Origin: Luteolibacter flavescens
GTDB taxonomy: Bacteria; Verrucomicrobiota; Verrucomicrobiia; Verrucomicrobiales; Akkermansiaceae
NCBI RefSeq assembly: GCF_025950085.1
Contig: NZ_JAPDDS010000004.1
Coordinates: 372,001-436,000 of the forward strand
Direction: 5' to 3'
Length of the DNA stretch: 64,000 bases
Part shown: in pieces, positions 33,567 to 41,577 of the stretch
How positions within the stretch are numbered: position 1 is the stretch's first letter
Layout of the letters: each line of letters opens with the position of its first letter
Program-made: the position numbers and the translations under genes
Notes under the pieces: model-generated
Database searches by the model: none
What the model saw: only the letters and a program-made list of their open reading frames with translations
Told to the model about the DNA's origin: nothing

Positions 33567-34341
33567 TCACCGCCAGCGTCACCATCGTCGCCGCGCAGAA
33601 TTCCCCGCGGGCCATCTCGTTGATCTTCTTGTCCCAGAGGCCGTCCACCAGCCCGTCCGAGCAGATCAGGAAGCGATCCCCCGGCTGGCAGGCCACGCGA
33701 CCGATGTGCGGGTCTATCTTCTGGTTCCCGCCGCCCAGCGCCTGGGAGAGCGAGCTGCGGCCGGGATGGGTGCGGGCTTCCCGCTCGTTGATCTTCCCGG
33801 AGCGGCGCAGCCAGCCCACGTGCGAGTGGTCATGCGTCACCTGGGTCATCTCCCCCTCCCGCGGCAGGTAGTAGATGCGGCTGTCCCCGATGTGGGAAAA
33901 GCACATCCACCCCGGCATGAACCAGCACAGGCTGAGCGTGGCCCCCATGCCGTGGCACTCCGGGTAGTAGCGCCCCAGATCGCTGATCGCTCCGTGGATG
34001 CGCTCGAAAAGCTCGCGCAGGATGTCCGAAAATCCCGCCTCCAGGTGCTGCGCCCCCATGCCAAAGCTCGCCGGCAGCAAGCGCGTGATCTTCTCCACGG
34101 CGATCTTGCTGGCGAATTCCCCGGACTTCGCCCCGCCCATGCCATCGCTCACGGCGAAGACGTAGTCGGCCTTCTCCAGCGTCCCGTGGCCCGTCTTGCC
34201 CAGGTAGTGGATCTCCCGCGCGTCAAAGGTGAGGCCCAGGAAGGCGTCCTCGTTGTTCGTGCGGAAGCGCCCGACATGGCTCATGCCGGACCATTTGAGA
34301 TTCAATGGCGGAGTGGCTGGGTCGGGGCCGGGTGTCGTCAC
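33517..34341 (-). CDS. PP2C-type serine/threonine phosphatase
   Basis: This is a cytoplasmic metal-dependent phosphatase of about 274 residues. Metal-binding aspartates are seen in FRTNNEDAF, FAVSDGMGG, LICSDGLVDGLW and GRDNTTALLIE, and the SHIGDSRIYYLP strand is conserved. I use the GTG at 34341 (VTTPGPDP) because the family start block WSGMSHVGRFRTNNED follows; ATG 34512 would add a low-complexity N-terminus. It overlaps the phosphopantetheinyl transferase gene by 50 bases. It may oppose a Hanks-type kinase elsewhere. Confidence 0.92.
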   Translation of the reverse strand: MTTPGPDPATPPLNLKWSGMSHVGRFRTNNEDAFLGLTFDAREIHYLGKTGHGTLEKADYVFAVSDGMGGAKSGEFASKIAVEKITRLLPASFGMGAQHLEAGFSDILRELFERIHGAISDLGRYYPECHGMGATLSLCWFMPGWMCFSHIGDSRIYYLPREGEMTQVTHDHSHVGWLRRSGKINEREARTHPGRSSLSQALGGGNQKIDPHIGRVACQPGDRFLICSDGLVDGLWDKKINEMARGEFCAATMVTLAVNESGRDNTTALLIEVA

Positions 34342-34526
34342 GCGGCGGCGATCCTGAGCGGCAGGGGAAAGGCGGCAAAAGGAAAAAATACGACCGTGCT
34401 TGCCGGTTGGCCCGGCTACTGCTTTTTGGGGCGCGGTGCGAGCGACCTGCGCGCACCTGGGGGCGTCCGCGCCCTCGTTTCCATCCGCACGAATCCCCGC
34501 GATCCGAACCACAACCTAAGAAAACG

Positions 34527-35549
34527 ATGCCCAAGTTCAAATTGGAGTACATCTGGCTCGACGGCTACACCCCCGTCCCGAACCTGCGTAGCAAGACTCA
34601 ACTGAAGGACTTCGACGCCTTCCCGACCCTCGAGCAGCTTCCAAACTGGGGCTTCGACGGATCCTCCACCCAGCAGGCCGAAGGCCGCAGCTCCGACTGC
34701 GTGCTGAAGCCCGTGGCCGTTTTCCCGGACGCATCCCGCAACAACGGCGCGCTCGTCATGTGCGAGGTCATGATGCCGGACGGCGTCACCCCGCACCCGT
34801 CGAACAACCGCGCCACCATCCTCGACGACGCCGACACCTGGTTCGGCTTCGAGCAGGAGTACTTCCTCTGGGAGAATGGTGCCCCGCTCGGCTTCCCGAA
34901 GGAAGGCTACCCCGGTCCGCAGGGCCCGTACTACTGCGGCGTCGGCTACAGCAACGTCGGTGACGTGGCTCGCCAGATCGTCGAGGAGCACCTCGAGCTC
35001 TGCCTTGAGGCCGGCATCAACCACGAAGGCATCAATGCCGAAGTGGCCAAGGGCCAGTGGGAATTCCAGATCTTCGGCAAGGGCTCGAAGACCTGCGCCG
35101 ACCAGATCTGGGTCGCCCGCTACATCCTCAACCGCCTCTGCGAAAGCTACGGCGTGGACGTGAACTACCACTGCAAGCCGCTCGGCAAGGACCTCGACTG
35201 GAACGGCTCCGGCATGCACTGCAACTTCTCCACGAAGTACATGCGCGAAACCGGCGGCAAGGAGTACTTCGAAGCGCTCATGGCCCAGTTCGGCAAGAAC
35301 CTCGACGAGCACATCGCCGTCTACGGTCCGGACAACCACATGCGCCTCACCGGTCTCCACGAGACCCAGTCCATCGACAAGTTCACCTACGGCATCGCTG
35401 ACCGCGGTTCCTCGGTGCGCGTCCCGCACAGCTTCATCAACGCCGGCTACAAGGGCTACCTCGAAGACCGCCGTCCGAACTCGCAGGGCGACCCGTACCA
35501 GATCGCCAGCCGCGTGCTGAAGACCATTTCGGAAGTCCCGCTTCCCTGA
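34527..35549 (+). CDS. glnII: Glutamine synthetase, GSII (eukaryotic) type
   Basis: This is a 340-residue enzyme making glutamine from glutamate, ammonia and ATP. It is much shorter than bacterial GSI (about 470). The features are those of the GSII class: the N-terminal beta-grasp PNWGFDGSSTQQA, the metal and glutamate ligands in GFEQEYFLW, GSGMHCNFS, NHMRLTGLHET and the arginine loop RGSSVRVPHS. GSII decamers are not regulated by adenylylation. The codons are strongly C-ending, suggesting high expression. It stands alone, divergent from the PP2C gene, with its own terminator. Confidence 0.93.
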   Translation: MPKFKLEYIWLDGYTPVPNLRSKTQLKDFDAFPTLEQLPNWGFDGSSTQQAEGRSSDCVLKPVAVFPDASRNNGALVMCEVMMPDGVTPHPSNNRATILDDADTWFGFEQEYFLWENGAPLGFPKEGYPGPQGPYYCGVGYSNVGDVARQIVEEHLELCLEAGINHEGINAEVAKGQWEFQIFGKGSKTCADQIWVARYILNRLCESYGVDVNYHCKPLGKDLDWNGSGMHCNFSTKYMRETGGKEYFEALMAQFGKNLDEHIAVYGPDNHMRLTGLHETQSIDKFTYGIADRGSSVRVPHSFINAGYKGYLEDRRPNSQGDPYQIASRVLKTISEVPLP

Positions 35550-35579
35550 TTTCCAGGCCATAGCTGCTCCAATCAAAAG

Positions 35580-35613
35580 ACGGTCGTCCGGGTTAACCGG
35601 GCGGCCGTTTTTT
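35580..35613 (+). terminator. Rho-independent terminator after glutamine synthetase
   Basis: ACGGTCGTCCGG-gttaa-CCGGGCGGCCGT forms a 12-bp stem with two G-T pairs, followed by ttttt. It lies 30 bases after the stop codon. Confidence 0.92.
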
Positions 35614-35627
35614 CGTGGGGCGGAAAG

Positions 35628-35966
35628 GTGGTCCGCATCGCTCCGCGTGCGGTGCCTGGGAGCGCCGGTCATTAGACCGGCCCGAGTGGTCCTTGGCTGC
35701 GCGCTTCATCGCGGAGGTCTGCATCGTGAAAGTAGTCCGCATCGCTACGCGTGCGGTGCGCTGGTAGGGGAGTTGTGGGCGAGGCCTCGCTGTCATCTTC
35801 ACTATGCAAGGAGTCTCCGTGCTGCCTCCCACCCCGAAGCCACAATAACAAAGCCCGCCGCCAGAACTGCTTCGCCGCACGCGGAGCGATGCGGACCACG
35901 ATGGCACAGGGTCTCCGTCGGCATCGAGAGCTGCTTCGGGCCGGTCTAATGACCGGCGCTCCCAGG
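35628..35966. repeat. Repeat cluster B-A-B and B-A
   Basis: Family B occupies 35628-35655, A 35657-35687 (GCCGGTC-atta-GACCGGC), a divergent B 35731-35760, B in reverse 35868-35904 and A in reverse 35935-35966. The stretch 35614-36279 has no gene. Confidence 0.88.
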
Positions 35967-36039
35967 AGCTGCCGCAGGCGGAGTGCTGGCTTTAGCCGGC
36001 AAGTCTCCTTCCCCAAAGCCTGCCACCACCCACAAAAGC

Positions 36040-36193
36040 CCTCCGTCCTCCGTCCTCCGTCCTCCGTCCTCCGTCCTCCGTCCTCCGTCCTCCGTCCTCC
36101 GTCCTCCGTCCTCCGTCCTCCATCCTCCATCCTCCATCCTCCATCCTCCATCCTCCATCTCCCATCTCCCATCTCCCATCTCCCATCTCCCAT
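36040..36193. repeat. Heptanucleotide tandem array in three blocks
   Basis: There are 11 copies of cctccgt (36040-36116), then 6 of cctccat (36117-36158), then 5 of ctcccat (36159-36193). All are 7-base units in register, differing by one base between blocks. The purine-free strand could form a triplex or G-rich structure on the opposite strand. The open frames across it are non-coding. Confidence 0.95.
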
Positions 36194-36279
36194 CTCCCCA
36201 AAACGATTCAAGGTTGCCGGGACCACCGCCTTCGGCTCCATTGGAGGCTGAATAAATTAAATCCGGAGGACCAACCATC

Positions 36280-37131
36280 ATGCGCTGGGAAGGACGACGT
36301 CAGAGTGAAAACGTGGAAGATCGCCGCGGCGGCAGGGGTGGGGGCGGCATCGCCATCGGCGGCGGGCTGGGGACGCTGGTCCTGCTGCTCATCGTGTGGC
36401 TGCTCGGCGGGGATCCCATGCAGTTCCTCCAGCAGACGCAGGGTGGCGGTGGCGGGCAGGGCATCGAGGCCCCGGCGTCACCGGAGGAAGAGCGTGCGGT
36501 GGCCTTCGTGAAGACCGTGCTCGCCGATACCGAGGAGATCTGGGGCGCGGAATTCCAGCGCATGGGAAAGACCTACGAGGAGCCGCGGCTGGTGCTCTTC
36601 CGCGGCACGGTGCAGAGCGGCTGCGGCGGCGCGAGCTCGCAGATGGGGCCCTTCTACTGCCCGGCGGACCGCACCGTTTACATCGATCTCTCGTTCTTCC
36701 GCGAGCTGGAGGACAGGTTCGGCGCGGCCGGGGACTTCGCGCAGGCCTACGTCATCGCCCACGAGGTGGGGCATCACGTGCAGAGCCTGCTGGGCATCTC
36801 CGGCCAGGTGCAGCAGGCACGGCAGCGCGTGAGCGAAAAGGAGGCGAACGAGCTCTCCGTGAGGCTGGAGCTCCAAGCGGACTTCCTTGCCGGCATGTGG
36901 GCGCGGAAGGGCCAGCAGAAGTACGACTTCCTGGAAGAAGGCGATCTCGAGGAAGCGCTGAATGCGGCGAACAAGATCGGCGACGATACCCTGCAGCGCC
37001 AGGCGCAGGGCCGCGTGGTGCCCGACTCCTTCACCCACGGCACCTCGGCGCAGCGCATGCGCTGGTTCAAGAAAGGCCTCCAGAGTGATCGATTCGACCC
37101 GAACAACACGTTTCAGACCGACGATCTCTAA
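36280..37131 (+). CDS. ypfJ: Neutral zinc metallopeptidase (YpfJ family)
   Basis: This is a 283-residue membrane-anchored protease. A Gly/Arg-rich N-terminus and one span (ALVLLLIVWLL-like segment, about 30-42) are followed by a periplasmic or cytoplasmic peptidase domain with the zinc motif HEVGHH (H161, E162, H165) and a later third-ligand region QADFLAGMWA. The GCGGASSQMGPFYCPAD block with two cysteines is typical of the family. A good ribosome site (ggagg) lies 12 bases before the ATG. Physiological targets are not established for this family. Confidence 0.93.
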   Translation: MRWEGRRQSENVEDRRGGRGGGGIAIGGGLGTLVLLLIVWLLGGDPMQFLQQTQGGGGGQGIEAPASPEEERAVAFVKTVLADTEEIWGAEFQRMGKTYEEPRLVLFRGTVQSGCGGASSQMGPFYCPADRTVYIDLSFFRELEDRFGAAGDFAQAYVIAHEVGHHVQSLLGISGQVQQARQRVSEKEANELSVRLELQADFLAGMWARKGQQKYDFLEEGDLEEALNAANKIGDDTLQRQAQGRVVPDSFTHGTSAQRMRWFKKGLQSDRFDPNNTFQTDDL

Positions 37132-37184
37132 CATCCCCACGAAGCCCGACCCCAATCCCTAACGCCTGATCCACTGGAAAACCC

Positions 37185-38279
37185 ATGCAACGCCGCCCCT
37201 TCCTCGCCACCCTCGGAGCCACCGCCGCCGCCTTCACCACCGGAGCCCGTGCCCAGGAGCCACGGCGCGCGGGCAAGAAACTCGGCTGGGCGCTCGTCGG
37301 CCTCGGCACGCTGAGCAAGAACCAGCTCGCCCCGGCGCTGCAGAAGACGAAGCACTCGCGCCTCGCCGCCATCGTCACCGGCACCCCGGCGAAGGCAAAG
37401 GAGTGGCAGGAGAAATACTCCATCCCGGACACCCACGTTTACAACTACGAGACCTTCGACAAGATCGCGGAGAATCCCGACGTGGATGTCATCTTCGTGG
37501 TGCTGCCGAATTCCATGCACGAGGAATTCGTCATCCGCGGCGCGAAGGCCGGGAAGCATGTCTTCTGCGAGAAGCCGATGGCAAACACCGCGGACGAGTG
37601 CCGCCGCATGATCGCCGCCATGAAGGAGGCGGGGAAGCAACTCGGCATCGGCTACCGTTGCCAATTCGAGCCGCACCACCGCGAGTGCATGCGGCTGGCG
37701 CGGGAGAAGGTCTTCGGCCCGCTGAAATTCATCGAGGCGGGCTTTGGCTTCCAGATCGGGGATCCCACCCAGTGGCGCCTGCGAAAGGACCTCGCGGGCG
37801 GCGGCGCGCTCATGGACGTGGGCGTCTATGCGCTGCAGGCCTGCCGCTACCTCACCGGCGAGGAGCCCGTGGAAATCACCGCGCAGGAAACGAAGACCGA
37901 CCCGGTGAAATTCGCCGAGGTGGACGAGACCATCTCCTGGTCGATGAAGTTTCCCTCCGGCGTCATCGCCTCGGTCATGACCACGTATGCCTTCAATGGC
38001 GCGAATTTCTTCACCGCCATCTGCGAGGGCGGGCGCTTCGGCATGGACCCGGCCTACAGCTACGGCGGGCTGAAGGGCTGGACCTCGAAGCCCGAGGTGA
38101 AGATCGAGTTCCCCGCCATTGACCACTTCGAGGCCGAGATGGATGCCTTCTCGCAGGCCATTCTCGAGGGCAAGCGCTTCGAGCCTGCGGGCGAAGAGGG
38201 GCTGAAGGACCTGCTCGCGGTGGAAGCGATCTACCGCTCGATCAAGGAAGGAAAAGCCGTGAAGGTGGAGACCGTGTGA
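37185..38279 (+). CDS. Exported Gfo/Idh/MocA family oxidoreductase
   Basis: This is a 364-residue protein with a twin-arginine-like leader (MQRRPFLATLGATAAAFTTGARA). The Rossmann domain (LGWALVGLGTLSK) is followed by the dinucleotide motif block VFCEKPMANTADECRRMI (EKP) and a C-terminal sugar-binding domain (GYRCQFEPHHRECMRL, LMDVGVYALQACRYL). Family members oxidise sugars or glycosides, and exported members in this phylum often act on complex glycans. The GH76 gene overlaps its stop or follows closely, suggesting joint carbohydrate use. The substrate is unknown. Confidence 0.92.
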   Translation: MQRRPFLATLGATAAAFTTGARAQEPRRAGKKLGWALVGLGTLSKNQLAPALQKTKHSRLAAIVTGTPAKAKEWQEKYSIPDTHVYNYETFDKIAENPDVDVIFVVLPNSMHEEFVIRGAKAGKHVFCEKPMANTADECRRMIAAMKEAGKQLGIGYRCQFEPHHRECMRLAREKVFGPLKFIEAGFGFQIGDPTQWRLRKDLAGGGALMDVGVYALQACRYLTGEEPVEITAQETKTDPVKFAEVDETISWSMKFPSGVIASVMTTYAFNGANFFTAICEGGRFGMDPAYSYGGLKGWTSKPEVKIEFPAIDHFEAEMDAFSQAILEGKRFEPAGEEGLKDLLAVEAIYRSIKEGKAVKVETV

Positions 38280-38365
38280 TGATGAATGAAAGGGGGGCGG
38301 GCGTGGGCCGGCGGTTCACGCCTGTGTCGACAGGATGCCCCCGCTCCCCGATGCTGCCGCCGCGC

Positions 38366-39592
38366 ATGATCACCCGTTCCTCATTCCTCAAGTCCCTCGC
38401 CGCGGTGGCACTGCTGCCGCGAGTCTCGCTCTCGCAGGATGCCCCCGGCCGGTCCGACCTGGCGAAGGCATTCCGCGACGGGATGAAGACGCTGGACGAT
38501 GTCTTCTGGGTGCCGGAGCTGGCGAATTGGCTGGACCGCCCGGGCAAAGACCTGCGCGGCCACTTCGACGGCAGCATCAATCCTCCCTGGTGGTCCTGCG
38601 CGAATGCCGTGGAGGCCATGGTGGACTACATGAATGTCACCCGCACCGGCATCTACGATGCACAGCTCCGCGAGCTGCACGCGGGGAATGTCCTGCGCGG
38701 CAGCCGCTTCCCGAAGCTCGCCGAGTCGCTGCGCAAGCAGGGGAAGTGGTCCGCCGACGATGACAAGAAGCTGGAGCGGAAGATGAAGTCGCTCGATCCG
38801 CAGAAGATCCACGACAGCGAATTCCGCAACGAGTACCTCGACGACTCCGCCTGGTGGGGTATCGCGTGGCTGAAATTCCACGAGCGCACGAAGGACCCGC
38901 GCTACCTGCGCACCGCCGTGGCCATCCACAAGCACCTCGTGGACAACTGGCAAAAGAACGGCGGCGTCTCCTGGGCCGAGGAGGATGACAAGCGCGACCC
39001 GAACGCGATCACGAACAGCCTCTTCGTGGTCCTTTCCGCACGGCTCCACCGCGTGACGAAGAAGCGCGAATTCCTCGACTGGGCCGAGCGCACCATCGCG
39101 TGGGAAAAGGAGGTGAAGCTCTACGACGGCACCGGCATCGTGGACCGCCCCGGGCACAAGGGCGACTACTGGACCTACAACCAGGGCGCGTATGTCGGCG
39201 GCCTGGAAGCGCTCCACGCCGCCACGGGCAAGCAGGTGTGGCTGGACGAGGCCGCGGGCATCGCCACCACCATCATTGAAAAGTCCGGGGTGGTGACGGA
39301 GCAGGGGATCTTGTACGAGAAGCTTAGTACCGACGGCTGGGACGTGGGCATGTTCAAGGGCATCTGCGCGCGTTACTTCGGCACGCTCTCCCGCACGCTG
39401 AAGCGGCAGAAGATCCACCCCGGCGTCTCCGCACAGCTCGACCGCGTGCTGGCCGCCAGCGCCGGGGCCATCCTGAAGCTCCCGCAGGAAGACGGCCTCT
39501 ACCCGCTGGAGTGGCAGCAGCCGCCGCGGGCGAAGGTGGTGAACTACAATACGCAGCTCTCCGCGCTGATCGCCGTGCTGGCCGCGATTTGA
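38366..39592 (+). CDS. Glycoside hydrolase family 76 protein (alpha-1,6-mannanase type)
   Basis: This is a protein of about 408 residues with a signal peptide (MITRSSFLKSLAAVALLPRVSLSQ). The (alpha/alpha)6 barrel shows the GH76 hallmarks: NEYLDDSAWWGIAWLKF with the catalytic Asp pair D149-D150, GGVSWAEE, a substrate-cleft TYNQGAYVGGLEALHAATG and a YLRTAVAIHKHL helix. GH76 enzymes cut alpha-1,6-mannan. An upstream ATG at 38276 overlaps the preceding gene's stop; I prefer 38366. It probably shares a transcript with the oxidoreductase upstream. Confidence 0.88.
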   Translation: MITRSSFLKSLAAVALLPRVSLSQDAPGRSDLAKAFRDGMKTLDDVFWVPELANWLDRPGKDLRGHFDGSINPPWWSCANAVEAMVDYMNVTRTGIYDAQLRELHAGNVLRGSRFPKLAESLRKQGKWSADDDKKLERKMKSLDPQKIHDSEFRNEYLDDSAWWGIAWLKFHERTKDPRYLRTAVAIHKHLVDNWQKNGGVSWAEEDDKRDPNAITNSLFVVLSARLHRVTKKREFLDWAERTIAWEKEVKLYDGTGIVDRPGHKGDYWTYNQGAYVGGLEALHAATGKQVWLDEAAGIATTIIEKSGVVTEQGILYEKLSTDGWDVGMFKGICARYFGTLSRTLKRQKIHPGVSAQLDRVLAASAGAILKLPQEDGLYPLEWQQPPRAKVVNYNTQLSALIAVLAAI

Positions 39593-39675
39593 CCGCCCCG
39601 CCGGAACGCCGCTTGCCGTGGGGCGGAACGTGGGCGTTAGTGCCACGTCTGCGAAACCATCGGACCCGCATTGCC

Positions 39676-40035
39676 ATGAACTTCCCATTCCACGACCGCC
39701 GCGCCGCCTCGCTGCTTTCAAAGGTCCGCGAGGACATCTCCCATCTCCGCAGCGACGTGGGAAATCTCTTCCACCATACCACCAGCCACACGGTGCCGCA
39801 GGGGGCACGGGCGCTGGCGGACACCGCCCGGGACCGCATTCTCGATGGCGGGCACTACGCCGCCTCGCGCCTGCGCTCGCTGCGGTCCATCCCGCAGCGG
39901 CAGGCCGTGGGCATCGGCGTGCTCGGCGGGGCCATCCTCGTGGGAGGCATCTACGCCGTCATCAAGAGCGAATCCTGCGCCCGGGCCCGCGCCGCCGAAC
40001 TCGACGAGGAATCGCACGACGATATCCCGGTCTGA
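39676..40035 (+). CDS. Small membrane protein, DUF883-like
   Basis: This is a 119-residue protein: an amphipathic helical N-terminus (LLSKVREDISHLRSDVGNLF), a basic middle (RDRILDGGHYAASRLRSLR), one membrane span (AVGIGVLGGAILVGGIYAVI) and an acidic tail EESHDDIPV. It resembles the ElaB/YqjD (DUF883) family, whose members tether ribosomes at the inner membrane in stationary phase. The similarity is in layout only. Its short gap from the GH76 gene does not prove an operon. Confidence 0.72.
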   Translation: MNFPFHDRRAASLLSKVREDISHLRSDVGNLFHHTTSHTVPQGARALADTARDRILDGGHYAASRLRSLRSIPQRQAVGIGVLGGAILVGGIYAVIKSESCARARAAELDEESHDDIPV

Positions 40036-40089
40036 GAAAGGGGCTGGGCGTGTAGGTATCGGCCCTTAGAGCGGGTCGGACATTCCATT

Positions 40090-40181
40090 CACCGCGAAAA
40101 ACGCCAAAGGGCGCGAAATCTGGAGGCATGAAGAAAGTGCCTTTCTAACAGGTTTCGCGTCTTTTCGCGTTTTTCGCGGTG
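40090..40181. repeat. Inverted repeat of caccgcgaaaaacgc
   Basis: Arms caccgcgaaaaacgc near 40090 and gcgtttttcgcggtg ending at 40181 pair well, and inner gcgcgaaat and tttcgcgt continue the pairing. Bases 40036-40470 contain no gene I can support apart from this and the promoter of the next gene. Confidence 0.7.
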
Positions 40182-40470
40182 CTGTCTTTGATCAGAAGCC
40201 CGGGAAGTGGCCCGGCGCGGCTATCGGCGATGTCTGTTGGGGAGGATACCGGCACGGGGGGAAATGCCGCGGAAAGGAAACCGTCATGTTCCTGCTATCC
40301 GATTTTCGCCCTGATAAGGAATTATACGCTACGCGATCGCGTGAAAAACCCCCGTGGAATCAACGAAATCGCGTAGGTTTGGGGGTATTTGGCCGGTTTT
40401 CCCTCTATTATACTTGCTTGGTATTTAAGGGGGGCTTACCGACGCCTTGTCAGTTCTCCCCTTACTCCCC

Positions 40471-41445
40471 ATGAAACTCCTTACATTCCTGTCCGCAGGC
40501 GTACTATGCCTGTGCGGAGCGAAAGCTAGCGCCGCCAACCTGGTGATGAGCCTGATGGAGCGCTTCAATGTCATCGCCGGTGATTACACTCCGGGCAATG
40601 AGACCGAGGGTTCCGCCCTTGTCTATGGCACCTACAAGCCGGGCAATTCCGCCCAGTTCGGCTTCAACAGCGGACAGGTGTCGAACGACGCCAAGTACAC
40701 GCTGTGGCTGAACAACGGCGTGGCCAATACCAACCGCACCACGCTGCTCAGCGGCAGCCTCGTGAGCCGCACCCCGGTGACGAGCAGCCAGTTCACGCTG
40801 AATGGCAATGCCCCCGGCACCCCGGTGATCTCCACCGGCGAGGGCGCATGGAATGACGCGCTCGCCAGCGTGGGCCTCTCCAGCGTGAATCACCTCACGA
40901 ACATCCTGACCCTCGCCTCGCAGCAGTGGTCGCAGATGACGCCGAACAGCACGGCCACCATCCCGGGCAACGGCTCCTTCACCTTCAATGCCACGCCGAC
41001 CCTGATCGACGGCACGCGGGTCGCCATCTTCAATGTCTCCGCTGCCACCCTCTTCGGCAACGGCGGCAACTTCGACCGCCTGGAGCTGAACATGAACGGC
41101 GCGGAGACCGTGCTGATCAACGTCTCGGGCACGAACATCGACATCAACAAGAACTTCACCAACGGCTTCACGAACAACGAATCGAAGGTCCTCTTCAACT
41201 TCTTCGAGGCGACCTCGATGACGGTGAACAGGAACTTCCGCGGCGCGATCTTCGCCCCGCTGGCAAACGTGCAGCAGAATGGCTCGAACTTCGACGGCTC
41301 CGTGGTGGCGGCCAAGCTGACCCAGACCGCCGAGATCCACAACGTGACCTTCAAGGGCAACCTGCCCGCCTCGTCCATACCGGAGCCTTCCGTGGCCATC
41401 CTCGCCCTCGCGGGTCTCGGCCTCGCCTTCCGCCGCAAGCGCTGA
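40471..41445 (+). CDS. Choice-of-anchor A family PEP-CTERM protein
   Basis: This is a 324-residue surface protein: signal peptide MKLLTFLSAGVLCLCGAKASA, a choice-of-anchor A domain (residues about 40-300; VSGTNIDINKNFTNGF, VLFNFFEATSMTVN, GAIFAPLANVQQNG) and the sorting signal IPEPSVAILALAGLGLAFRRKR. Known biology: this beta-helix-like domain is paired with different anchors (PEP-CTERM, LPXTG) in different phyla, so the anchor here is the exosortase type. It may help form the outer matrix. It has its own terminator. Confidence 0.92.
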   Translation: MKLLTFLSAGVLCLCGAKASAANLVMSLMERFNVIAGDYTPGNETEGSALVYGTYKPGNSAQFGFNSGQVSNDAKYTLWLNNGVANTNRTTLLSGSLVSRTPVTSSQFTLNGNAPGTPVISTGEGAWNDALASVGLSSVNHLTNILTLASQQWSQMTPNSTATIPGNGSFTFNATPTLIDGTRVAIFNVSAATLFGNGGNFDRLELNMNGAETVLINVSGTNIDINKNFTNGFTNNESKVLFNFFEATSMTVNRNFRGAIFAPLANVQQNGSNFDGSVVAAKLTQTAEIHNVTFKGNLPASSIPEPSVAILALAGLGLAFRRKR

Positions 41446-41481
41446 GCGGGCTGACGGAGCTGTTGTTTCCTACAAACGATC

Positions 41482-41514
41482 AAGGGCGATCGCTTCCATG
41501 AAGCGATCGCCCTT
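41482..41514 (+). terminator. Rho-independent terminator after the choice-of-anchor gene
   Basis: AAGGGCGATCGCTT-ccatg-AAGCGATCGCCCTT is a perfect 14-bp stem, followed by ttcgttt. It lies 37 bases after the stop. Confidence 0.93.
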
Positions 41515-41577
41515 TTCGTTTGGGAAGGGGGAGGAAATCGTGTTCCCCGGTGAGCTTGCCTTGCCCGTGATCGTGGA

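Noticed and set aside
36040-36193. CRISPR-like appearance of the repeated tract
   Set aside because: The units are 7 bases with no spacers, so it is a microsatellite.
35672-36241. Frames reading repetitive EDGGRRT and GDGRWEM peptides
   Set aside because: They are translations of the heptanucleotide array and flanking repeats, not a real repeat protein.
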